Shown: positions 44,680 through 55,112 of the stretch, in pieces | Layout: every line of letters begins with the position of its first letter | Numbering within the stretch: the stretch's first letter is position 1 | Assembly (NCBI GenBank): GCA_027559495.1 | Contig: JAMXSV010000024.1 | Coordinates: 1,922,001-1,986,000 of the forward strand | Direction: 5' to 3' | DNA from: Aurifilum marmelostoma | Lineage: Eukaryota; Ascomycota; Sordariomycetes; Diaporthales; Cryphonectriaceae | DNA length: 64,000 nucleotides | The notes under the pieces: generated by a model | The model's database searches: none | What the model saw: only the letters and a program-made list of their open reading frames with translations | Told to the model about the DNA's origin: nothing | Position numbers and translations under genes: made by a program

Positions 44680-47530
44680 GTGGTGGTGGTGGACTGAGGC
44701 TGTGGGCATATTGTATGCCGAGTTGGCGGCCGTTGGTATGTTATTGTTGCTGTAAGCATTGCTACCTTGCGGCGTCGTGCCATTGGGCCAGTTAGCAGAG
44801 CTTGCGCCGGCGGATATTCTAGAGGACAGCGAAGCTATCCCCAGGGGTACAGGGGCCGCGAGGCCGGATGTGGTCGGTGTGTGAGACCGCGAGCTGTACG
44901 CATCATAACCTGGAAAAGAAGTGGATGAAGGATGTAGAACATTCTGTTGTTGAGGGGGTACATCATAGGCACTGCGCGAAGCTGCCTGGCTACCTTGGTT
45001 CCCTGTCCCATTATAGCGGGAATGCTTATCGTAGTTTGGTACATTGTTGGGCGTTGCCGCCTTGGCCAAGTTGTACATGACAGCCGTGTTCGCAGATGGA
45101 GGTGTCTGAGTCGCAGGGTTTTGTTGCGCCGGCGGTGTTCCTGACAGGCTCTTCTGGGGCCTCTGACCTTGTCTCGACTTTGCCCTAGCCGCTGGGTGCG
45201 TCGGCGCCTGGAAGGGAGATGCCGTACGTGGGTCAGGCGGAGGCTGTGCCTTCTGCAGAGCTGCCTGGGACAAGATCGCAGCGGTCCGGAGCTCTTCCTG
45301 CTGTGATACGTCATAAGCAGGAACGGCTGTAGCCTTTTCAGCCCTCGTATTTCTAGGCGCAGAGCCTGCAAAGGTCTGCGCGGTGCCTGCTGAGACGCCT
45401 GCTGTCGGCCAATTGGATCCATCGATCGTCGTTGCAGGGCTGGAGAAGCCAGCCTGAGGTTGGCCTAATTCGGCGGGTATTCTGCGGTGGACGTCGGACG
45501 GCGAGGATGTAGAAGACGCCCGCTGATTCGGAGCTTGCACAGGCTCCGGAGCCGGAGAAGGAGTAGGGGCAGTGCCCAGCGGGTCGCCATTGCCTGTTTG
45601 CGACGCCGGCTGTGACAGGTGAGGATAAGCTACGCCGCCCGATCCAGCCTGTTGCAGAAGGGTATGTGCAGGGTACGCCGAATAGTCCATTTCAGTCGGC
45701 ATCTGATCCGGCACGGCTGGCGAGTATGACAGGTCGCTTGCGCCAGGTTGGTGGTATATATCATGAGAGGTTTCTTGGTAGGCTGGTGAAGGATTCGCTG
45801 GTTGTGACATTATTTCTGTCCCTGGGCGATAGGAGCTGTCGAAACCAGGCGAGCCCAGGTCTGACGCTTCTTCCTCTGGAGGCGCTGGATCGACAGGAGG
45901 TCCTGGTCCTGGTGCCGGGGCAGGCATTGGCCCGGAAATCTCTGCAGAAACCTCTGCCCTGGGCTCGTCAGGTTCGTCCTGGGCCACTTCGGCCGACTTG
46001 TGTGCAGCCCGACTCTGTTGTGGTGGGTAGTAGCAAGAACGACCTCCTTGGACGCATTGCGAGCATTCGGGCTTCTCCTTGGAGCACTTTGAAGACTTAA
46101 TTAGTTCGATCACACACGGCGAGCCTGAGGAGTCGGGCCTGACCTACCTTCCTCTTTTTGTCTCTGCACCACTGACAGCTGCCCCGTGTCTTCTTGACTT
46201 TCAGCGTGCCGTCCTTTTTGGACCTCTTCTTCTTTACGGAGCCGTCAGAAGTGGTCCCGTCTCCCGAGTTGGCATTCGAGGAGGCGTTGTCCTTGTCCGG
46301 GTGTACAATTCTCAGTCGTTCAGCACCGTACTTGATCAACATGGCCAGAGATTCACTCTGAAGCTCAGGCGACTGGTTCGCAAAGATGTCGAACTGCTCA
46401 CTCGAGAGCGTGCTGGGGTCAACGCCGTTATCGCGCAGCTTCCTCGTAGCCTCGTCGCGACGACGAGCCGTCTCACTTGGGGAAAGATTGAGTAGCGCAT
46501 GCTGCTGCTGATCACCCCCCTGAACCTCACCACCACCACCACCACCACCACCACCACTAGCAGCAGAAACGGCAGCCGTGCTGCTGGGCTTCGTAGTCCG
46601 TAGTTTCCTAGAGCTTGGTGTCTGTCCGCCTTCGGCATTCGGATCCTCTGGGTTTTCACCCTTCTTCTTCCGTCTCTTTGGGCCCTCTTCGTTCGTAGCG
46701 CCAGCGATGGCATGGCTCTTTCTCTTCTTGCTCCCTCCATCCCTGAGTCTTGGCTCGGCTCGTGCGGGTGGTGGAAGAGGCTTGTATAGGTCCGCAAGGG
46801 CTGCGACGGTCCTGTGGAAAGGGGTATGGTCGAGTTTTACGGTGATCATGTGGCTGTTCTTCACAAAGGCTATGGTGACCGAACCACGGCAGTCGAAGGC
46901 AGGACGGGCTGGAGTTACACCAGGCGATTAGCACAGGAAAAGTTTCAAGCGAGCGAGTAAACCTCATCGAGAAGTCTCACCTAGGTTCACAGGATCCTGA
47001 CCATCTTTCCCACTGGACTCTCCCACAAGCAATTTGGCAGCACCTTTGGAGGTCTGACGCTTCCATGACTGCATAGACTCCTTGCAGATATACTGGAAGT
47101 TCCAGCCAGCGGCACCCCTCGAGACCGAGCGCACCGTCCAAGAGCTATTGTCCACCCCTCCAAGAGACATGATGACGTGCCTCGCGACAGCTTTCTGGAG
47201 CGCTGGGTCGTCGGCGGGCTGGTCCACAAGCACATCGTGGGCTCGGACATCGCGTGTCACATAATTGACCCTGCCGCCCACAACGGGACCAGACCCAGCA
47301 GCATCGAGGCCGTCGCGAGCGGGACCGGCGGCAGCGGCGCCAGCAGCGTCATTCTCGGTCTCAGGTATGCTGAAGGCAGCGCTGGACGGAAACTCGAAGG
47401 TCACAGAGATGTGTTCGGCCCTGGTCTCGGTTACCTTGGCTAGGCGCAGGGCCGCGAGCTGCTCCTTTAGGTCCTCGACGGAGTTGCAGGTGTGGCTCGA
47501 CTTGGGCGCGTCGAGGAGGAAGCCATCCAT
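44284..47530 (-). CDS. Zn(II)2Cys6 transcription factor with central DNA-binding domain
   Basis: This is a predicted nuclear regulator of 1,037 residues. Exons 47530-46981, 46908-46148 and 46086-44284 are joined by introns of 72 and 61 nt with consistent phases. The first 280 residues form a conserved N-terminal domain that is not a known DNA-binding fold to me; it includes DNSSWTVRSVSRGAAGWNFQ, then YICKESMQSWKRQ, and ARPAFDCRGSVTIAFVKNSH. A basic linker with nuclear-localisation-like KKRKSH and KRRKKK follows. The zinc cluster is at residues 428-455: CQWCRDKKRK joined to CSKEKPECSQCVQGGRSC, with CX2CX6CX6CX2CX6C spacing. The intron falls exactly before the third cysteine. The remaining 580 residues are Pro/Gln/Ser/Asn-rich with several poly-Gln tracts, consistent with an activation region; there is no fungal_trans domain. 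The target genes are unknown. Confidence 0.9.
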
Positions 47531-48241
47531 TGCTGCTGCTGCGCGTTGGTGGTGCTGGCCGCTCTCACGGGCGCCTCCCTCTCCTGCCGCGTGATGATGG
47601 ATTGTCTCGCAACATGGATCGCGTCGTGACGCGCTCGCTGTCCAGGGTGGGATGGCTTTAGTCGGGCAATCTGGTCGGCAGCACCTAGAAAACGCACGGA
47701 CAGCAGTGCAGGCGAGTGATACTGCAGTCGGCGATACTGTCGCAGGGTTAATGAACAGGCGCGTCTTTGAATTAAGCTGTGGTAGGCTGCGCCTTAAGGG
47801 AAGGCGCAGTGCAAATTGATTGATTTGGTAGTTGGCAAGTACACAAGTACCTAAGTACCTTTATTGTAAAGCCGATCATTCACTCCTTCCCCCCTCCCCC
47901 CGCACATAGTGTCCATTATCGTACTTACTATGTTTAGAGTAGTTACCCCTCACGCCAACCTTCCCTACCCACCCACTCAACTCAACAGCACCTTTCAACT
48001 TCTTGCCTCTTGTTTCCGGGTGCCAAACTTGACATTTCTTTTAGTTCGTGTAGCACCACCGAGTAACCATCACCACTCACCAGAAGCTAAAGAACATGTC
48101 CTGGTTCTTGTCACTCAGATGCTACTGTCAAAACACAGGACAAGTGTTCATCAACTATTCATATATCATAATCATTTGAATAGTTTACTTGTGAGTACTC
48201 AAGATACTGGCCATACATGCATGCACTCCAGCTAATCCTCT
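47531..48241. other. Intergenic: regulator promoter, beta-glucosidase 3' flank
   Basis: Both flanking genes run leftward. This stretch must hold the promoter of the zinc-cluster regulator and the 3' end of the beta-glucosidase transcript. No gene is visible. Confidence 0.5.
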
Positions 48242-50277
48242 TCACTGCTCTACATATTTCTTGTAGACATCCACATACTGGAAGAAACTCGCCTTATAGC
48301 TCCTGTCCAGCCCTGGGCTGTCAAAGTCCACCCTCTGCATGCCGAATTTCACCATGAAACCGCTTGCCCACTCCAGGTTGTCGACAAAGGACCACGCAAA
48401 ACAGCCCATGACATTCACGCCCTCGCTCAGAGCAATCAGTATCCCCTCCATATATCCCTTGTAGTAGTCTGACCGGATCTGATCCGTTAGGATGTCTGCT
48501 GGAATCGTCTTGTAGATTTCACTGCTCGAGGTTAGAATTCGGAAGATAGGCTTACACTGCATTGGGAGAAGGAAGAGGGGGGGATAATAGGAGATACTCA
48601 CAACGGCTCCGCAAACCCGAACTCGCTGATGGCGATCCGGCCCGACGGGGGTGCCCACTTGTCGTTGATGTAGTGCAGCAGCGCAGGAACCCAGTCGGTG
48701 GCTATGTGCAACCACGATGCGAGGGGATCAGCCGCGGCTCCAATGAGCCACCCGCCGTCAGCAGCCGAGTACGTGTAGCTCGTGTTGAAGCAGCCCGGGT
48801 ATAGCGAGTTGGACGTGTCGTTGAGGCAGGCATCAATACCAGCGTCGGGTGCGTAGTAGAATTGCGAGGTGTAGGCGTCGTGGGCAAAGAAGTCCGCGGA
48901 CCCCTTGATCATCTCCTTCTGCTCGTCCGTGAAGGGGTCCAGGAAGGTGGACAGGTACTCGTTCAGCGTGTCTGGCCACGTGCCCGTCAGGAAGATGGGG
49001 TCAGCGAACCAGCCCTCGTTGAAGTCATATGCGCGCTGCACGGCCTCGGCGTCTGCGCTGCTGCTGGTCAGCGGGATCTTGTATCCGCCGTTGTTCTTGT
49101 ACGAGATGAGCGTATCGTTGCCGAGGAGAGATTTTCCCAGCCGATAGGCCTGCGCGTGCGCCAGGACCACGTTGCGCCCGCAGTAGTACGGCTGCTGCTT
49201 GTAAGGGATGGTGAGGTTCTTGAAATACTCGGCGGGGAGAGGGTACTGATCACAAAAGACAATCGGCTCGTTGACTGTGAACCATGTCTTGACCCGATCG
49301 CCAAACGCCTGGAAGGACGTGTTGGCGTAGGCCACAAAGTCTGCCACAATGTCCTCCGACAGCCAGCCGCCGTACTTTTCCTGCAGGAAGAGAGGCGTGT
49401 CCCAGTGGTAAAGAGTCGCCACGGGCGTGACATTGTATTGCAGACAAGTGTCGATCACATCATTGTAGTGATCTATACCAGCCTGGTTGATAGGCCCGCT
49501 GCCGAAAGGATAGATGCGAGACCACGAGATCGAGAAGGAGTAGGTATTGATCCCCATCGCGGCGATACGAGCAATATCTGTCCCATTCTTTTTACTCAGC
49601 AAGATCATAACACACCGCACTCTTGCCACAATGTCTGCCAACGTTTCCTCACTCACCCTGCTTGTATAGATAGTAGTGATTATCCGTTATATCACCGGTC
49701 TGGTTCGCAGCGGTATATCCAGGCTACGTGTAAAACAATTCACATATTAACATTGGTTGACAGATCCCTCGTATAAGAACTGCCGCTTCATGAGACAGGA
49801 TGACATCTTACCACGCGGACAAGCTTGTCCCACACACTGGGTCCTCTCCCCTCATCCTTGGCTGCGCCCTCGACCTGGAACGCAGCGCCGGCGACGCCCA
49901 GCATGAAGTCTTGGGGGAAACTCCATGAGCTGTTGGCTGCGGTCTCTGGCATCTGTCTCCCAGTGGGGAGACTGTAGGACGCAAGGTTAGGAGGTGGTAT
50001 CAGGGAGTTGGAGGGAACCGGCGAGGCATCCACGGTCGTGGTGATATTGGCAGTGGAGACGGGACCGATGACGATGTCCCAGAGGTCTGTCTTTCGGTCA
50101 GTTTCAGGTCAGATCTCTCCCGGATTCTCTGTGTGATCTGCTTTATTTGGGCTTACCATCGACAGACAGCTCAAGTGAGGTCGTCATCGTGAGCGCCGAG
50201 CTCGCCGTAGCAGTTCCCGTTGCATTCTGAGCAGCGACATAGCTGCTCAGCAGTGCTGGGAGAAGCAGCCGACTCAT
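48242..50277 (-). CDS. Secreted GH1 beta-glucosidase
   Basis: This is a glycoside hydrolase family 1 enzyme predicted to hydrolyse beta-glucosides outside the cell. Five exons fit: 50277-50157, 50086-49812, 49723-49657, 49577-48602 and 48521-48242. They give 572 residues, with introns of 70, 88, 79 and 80 nt and consistent phases. A signal peptide (MSRLLLPALLSSYVAAQNAT) opens the protein. An N-terminal extension of about 80 residues, with several N-glycosylation sites, precedes the barrel at FMLGVAGAAFQVEGAAKDEG. The acid/base glutamate lies in WFTVNEPIVF and the nucleophile in RIAISEFGFAEP, where the usual T/S-ENG motif reads SEFG. GINTYSFSISWSRIYPFGSG and CFAWSFVDNLEWASGF are further GH1 signatures. 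Several sequon-rich loops fit secretion. The preferred substrate cannot be read from sequence. Confidence 0.92.
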
Positions 50278-50985
50278 TGTAACCACGCTTGGCAGAGGGT
50301 ATTGGTCAATGGGCAAGAAGGACGTGAGAAGAGCGAAGCCCAGCAGTCCTGGTCAAGGGAAGACGTATTGGGCGCGAAGAGGAAAAGGGTCAGGAAAGAC
50401 GGCGGTCACCAACGCGATGGCCGCTGCTCATCATTTTAAATCTAGTCTATGCTCGTACGGACCTTGGAGAGGCTATCAAGTAAATAGTCGCAATACCCCA
50501 CAACCAAATATCGTCACTCCACATGACGAAGTGCGGAGCGCAGACGGCCTTGATCCCAGCAGAATGCAGAGTGAGGGGCTGCCGTCCCACTCATGCACGT
50601 ACAGAACGAGGATCGTGTGAGGAGATGGTTTTTGGGGAATTCCAGGCGGTCAGTGTTTCTTTGAGCCAGCTAGGAAGGCAGGGTGATCTTTGTATGGCCG
50701 GAGTCAAGCCGAAATGGCGGTTGGGAGCAATGACAGGTCCAAGTTCGGAGGCCATTTGCCCGATGCCTTTGCCCCGGTTTCCCCGGATCCCCATGGGGCG
50801 ACGGCACGCTAGACCGTATTAGAGACATCGATGGGTATCAAAATTACATCCTCGAAAGCTGTCAGCTTAGTGAGCACTTTTCCGTGAGATGCGCAACGCC
50901 GATATCGCCAGTCGGCTTCCCTTGTACTCGAGAAACACCTGCAACGCCGTGATAGTTGTGCAGCGGAGAACCCTTCCACGAAAAC
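50278..50985. other. Intergenic: beta-glucosidase promoter, Ku70 3' flank
   Basis: Both neighbours are leftward. No gene is supported. The frames present are short and lack motifs. Confidence 0.5.
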
Positions 50986-53066
50986 TCAGTTTTGGCTTTC
51001 AACCCACTGCTCGATCCTCTCCAGCAGATCAGCCTTTTTGCCACTGGTGCTCAGGCCTTTCTCGGTGCAGATCGCCTTCAAGTCGACGACTGTCCTCTTA
51101 TGGAGAGAGCTGTTCATTATGGCCTCGTTCAGGTCCTTCAGACTTGTGCCGCCAGCTGCAGCCGCCTTCTTTGGGACGGGCTTGGTACGCTTCCTTGGTC
51201 GATCGTCGGCATCGTCCTCAGCCTCACGCTTGATCGCCATTGCTTGCTTCACAATCGTCGCCTCCTCCTCTAGCTTCTCATTGAACTCGGCCTGGTAGGC
51301 CCCCACCCTCTTATTTATTTGTCTATACCTGGGCAGCGTATGGTCCTCCTGCTTTAGCCCAGGAATGTCCTCGTCAAGGGCCAGGGCCTGGAGAACTTTG
51401 TAGTGATACTGTAGGGCCGGGTTAGGATATTTGCTCGGGTCATATCTGCTCTTGGGCAGTTGCAGATTCTGGACGATGGTTCGCATCTGCGTGACCAGCT
51501 CATCGGAAGCACGGATCACGGGTTGCTGCTTGATAGGTTCAAGGTCTCGCCGGTCGTCGACGAATGGCAACGGGAAAAGCCACAGCCCTGCAGGAAGGTA
51601 GTGGGTGCCCGAGTCCTCGTCTGACGGCTTATGTGATGGTAGAACGGCGACAATCTGAGGATTGGCGTTCCTTCGTGCGATGTGCCATGCAAGGGCCATC
51701 TTCTTGCTGTCAAGCAGCTTCTGCCAGAGCGCAGAAAACACTCGGGTGGACCCTACAAAGCCTGCCTCGGTAGGGAAGATGAATATCGACTTCTTGATAG
51801 CGGCCCAGGGAGGGAGCATGGACTGGGGCTTGAATCCGATGATGCGAAGGCACGGAGGCTCAAACTCTCTGATCTGCTCAAGCTCACGGGGTGTAAAGTA
51901 TATGAGGTCGCCACCGGCACCGAATTTGTAGGCCTTTTTCAGATCCGTCTTCTCCACGGTCCGCATTGAGCCTTCTTCAGTCTTGGTCGTCTCACTCTTG
52001 ACAAGCTGCGTTGGGGCATTTTCGTCCTCAATGTAGACGTAGCAATTCCTCTGAGCGACTTGTCGGTGCATGATGAGATAGCCGTTGACCGAGATGGTCA
52101 TTCCCGGGGCGAGCTGAAATGGCATACTTGAGAAGTAGGCCCGCTTGGGCGTCTGCTTGGCAGTAATGCTTGAGGTGAGGGACTGCAGAAGTGATATGCC
52201 GTCGCCAGACTTGATGGTCTTGATCTCGTCTGCTGCGTCCGGATCCGCGACCTGAAGTGGATCGAGGTAGATGATATCCTGAGAGATGCGTCAGCTCCCG
52301 CCAGTCGGGACAGTGATGGTGGCAGGGGCATCGTCTTACACTGTAGAACTTGTCGAGGTCGAACTTGCGCCCTTCCCTGCTGATGGGAAACAGCTCGATA
52401 GTCACCCCAAGGTCGAACAGATCCTTGGCACGCACGGCTGCCTGCTCCCGCAACTTCTTGTCTCCAGAGAAAGGGTCGTCGTTGTCTGTGACAATGAACA
52501 ACCTGCGGGACCCAAAATTTGGGGCGCCGGTAGTGAAAATCTGATTAGCGCAGAAAAGCATATCTCTGATCGGAGGGTTGCCTCCTGCGGGTCTTAGAAC
52601 GCCTTCTGGGTCGTCGTCGTTCTCTGCCAAGTCCTTCAGGGTCCTGACGACCTCTGCTGACGGAATGTCGAGGTCTGTGTGGACGTAGCAGTGGGGGTAT
52701 TGCGACGAGGAGTTGGCGTTGTTTCCACGGAACTTGGTCTTCTCTGTGCCGTAGAAGATGATGCCCATCATATCCTTAGGCTGGGCAATGATTCGCTGCT
52801 GCATCATCAGGCTTGCGCTCTTCAGTGCTGCTGTGACTGCGCTGTCCTTGTCCTTGGATTCCTCATCATATGGTATTTCCAACATAGACTTGCTGACCTC
52901 GACAGCAAACAGGACTGCATCTTTCTGGCTCTTGTAATCCTGTGGGATGATCAGAATATGCGATCAAACCTTCTGATTGTATGTGTATGAAACTTACAAT
53001 CTCACCAATCTCCTCGTCACCGTCGTCCTCATCCCGCCGTTCATCTTCGTCTCGGTTATAGGCCAT
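50986..53066 (-). CDS. ku70: Ku70, DNA end-binding subunit of non-homologous end joining
   Basis: Ku70 pairs with Ku80 to bind double-strand DNA ends and recruit the end-joining machinery in the nucleus; it also helps protect telomeres. Exons 53066-52998, 52939-52340 and 52278-50986 give 653 residues; introns are 58 and 61 nt, and both junctions are in phase 0. The order matches the family: an acidic N-terminus (MAYNRDEDERRDEDDGDEEI), a von Willebrand A-like alpha/beta domain (about 25-235, with DAVLFAVEVSKSML and RRLFIVTDNDDPF), the Ku beta-barrel (about 260-450, including GDLIYFTPRELEQIREF and GFKPQSMLPPWAAIKKSIFI), the helical arm, and a C-terminal SAP domain (TVVDLKAICTEKGLSTSGKK, last 45 residues). 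A basic RPRKRTKP stretch before SAP is a likely nuclear signal. The start is the ATG after the in-frame upstream sequence, which looks like leader. It is head-to-head with ferrochelatase. Confidence 0.96.
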
Positions 53067-53688
53067 GTTGGAAGCTCCTAGGAAAATAAAGTTGAAAGGC
53101 CTGATTAGATTTTCGAGCTGATAAATGGATATGAACTGAATCAAAACGACGTCCAGTTGTGCAGTTGAATATTGGTGGACGTTGAACCACTTTAGGCACC
53201 CGCCACGCCTCGACTGTTGAGGTTGACGCGCTTCTAGGCAGACACCTCTAGCTTGGGGCGTGTGCTGCGTGCTATAGCGAGTGCTCCCTCCCCACCTATC
53301 AAGTGCTACAGTCTACAGTGCTGCTATGATGTACAGTGGGTGTAATCCAGCACAGAGGTACTACCGTGCTATGATAAAGTAGTGCGGTAGGGTGGGTCGC
53401 TACCACCTGCACCAGGCGCTGTCGCCTCCACTGTGGGGTTGAGTTGATGACAACCCGTCATCAACTGCTGGCTCGCCGCATTTGCGGGATCTGCAAGTAT
53501 TCCGGTCAACCTAGGGATCGTCCTAGATCGAGAGTTTCTCCCCTTCAAAATACATTGCACACATCATTTCCACCCAACAATTCCACCCACTCAACATCGT
53601 GTCCTTTTCCACCATACCAATTCGAAGTGACAAACTCCCAGCAGCATTCCAGTTGAAGGAACTGCTAGGAAGAATATCTGCCGTGGCC
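53067..53688. promoter_or_regulatory. Shared divergent promoter of Ku70 and ferrochelatase
   Basis: A 622-bp spacer separates the start codons of two divergent genes, so it must carry both promoters and leaders. I see repeats of GTACTACC/GTGCTATGA-like words near 53340-53395, but no named element. The shared arrangement is seen; co-regulation is inference. Confidence 0.6.
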
Positions 53689-55112
53689 ATGGCTCTGCGG
53701 CAGTCTGCGACGAAGCTCTCGAAGAGCATATCGCGACCGGCCTCCTCGGCAGCGTCACTCCTTCTACCCAAAAGCGCCGCACAAGCAGCAAGATGTATGG
53801 CTACAGTGCACACTCCTCCGGTGACGCAGAACTCTGCAGGATCCAAGGGACCAACGGCAATGGTCTTCTTGAACATGGGAGGTCCCTCTACCACAGATGA
53901 GGTTGGGGACTTCCTCAGCCGGCTCTTCGTATGCATCCCCAATCTGCTTGGAAGCGTGTGCTACACTTGTATTCTTTCAAAAACTAACAGGGAGCTTCTC
54001 ATATGACAGGCCGATGGCGATCTCATTCCCCTTGGGAGGCTACAAAATTATCTCGGACCTTTAATCTCGAAGCGTCGTACGCCCAAGATCCAACAACAAT
54101 ACGCCGATATTGGTGGCGGCTCCCCTATCCGAAAGTGGTCTGAATACCAGAACGCCGAGATGTGCAAGCTCCTTGACGAGATACACCCCGAGACAGCACC
54201 ACACAAGCCCTACGTCGCTTTCCGCTACGCAGACCCCCTGACAGAGGAGATGTACAATAAGTTGTTCGAGGATGGCTTCGGCAAGGGGAGGGGCGGCCGG
54301 GCGGTGGCTTTTACACAGTACCCACAGTACTCATGCTCGACGACCGGCAGTTCGCTGAACGAGCTGTGGAAGTGGCGGCAGAGGCTGGAGAAGCAAGACG
54401 ACAAGGGCGCAATACAATGGAGCGTCATCGACAGATGGCCGGTCCACCCGGGCCTGGTGGAGGCATTTGCGAATAATATTCAGGATAAACTGATGGAGTA
54501 CCCACCGGAGAGACGGGACAAGGTCGTGCTGCTGTATTCGGCGCACAGCCTGCCCATGTCGGTTGTGAATCGAGGTATGTAGCCCTGGCCTATATTGACC
54601 TGAGGGCTCAAAAAAAGGAGTGCATGTCTGTGTCGCATGCTGACAGCCGTCTTGCAGGTGACCCATATCCAGCTGAGGTGGCAGCGACCGTCTACGCCGT
54701 ACAGCAGCGCCTAGGCTTCTCCAATCAGTACCGGTTGTGCTGGCAGTCACAGGTTGGACCGCAGCCGTGGCTGGGGCCGCAGACTGCCAGCTCAGTGGAA
54801 GAGTTTGTGCATAAGGGCCAGAAGGACCTCATCTTGATCCCGATCGCGTTCACGTCTGACCACATCGAGACACTGTACGAGCTGGACAAGGAGGTGATCG
54901 GGGACTCGGGCTCCCCGGAGACGGTCAAGCGGGCTGAGAGTCTGAATGGCAGCCCCGTTTTCATCAAGGCACTGGCGGACATTGCCAAGGCACACCTGGA
55001 CAGCGGCATCACCAGCTCGAGGCAGATGGGGTTGAGATGCCCGGGCTGCAAGAGCGAGAGGTGTCTCGAGTCGAAGAAGTTCTTTGCCGGAGAGGGCTGC
55101 GTCCCAGCATGA
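53689..55112 (+). CDS. hem15: Ferrochelatase (haem synthase), mitochondrial
   Basis: This enzyme inserts Fe2+ into protoporphyrin IX, the last step of haem synthesis, at the matrix side of the inner mitochondrial membrane. Exons 53689-53928, 54010-54574 and 54658-55112 give 419 residues; introns are 81 and 83 nt. The first 50 residues are Ser/Arg/Lys/Ala-rich (MALRQSATKLSKSISRPASS), a mitochondrial presequence. Family landmarks are AMVFLNMGGPSTTDEVGDFL, the catalytic histidine in LYSAHSLPMSVVNRG followed by DPYPAEV, and the active-site glutamate in IAFTSDHIETLYELDKE. The C-terminus has CPGCKSERCLESKKFF, a CX2CX4C pattern like the [2Fe-2S] ligands of animal ferrochelatase (the fourth ligand lies further upstream in that enzyme). 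The start at 53689 was chosen over an in-frame upstream candidate because the presequence begins here. Confidence 0.96.
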
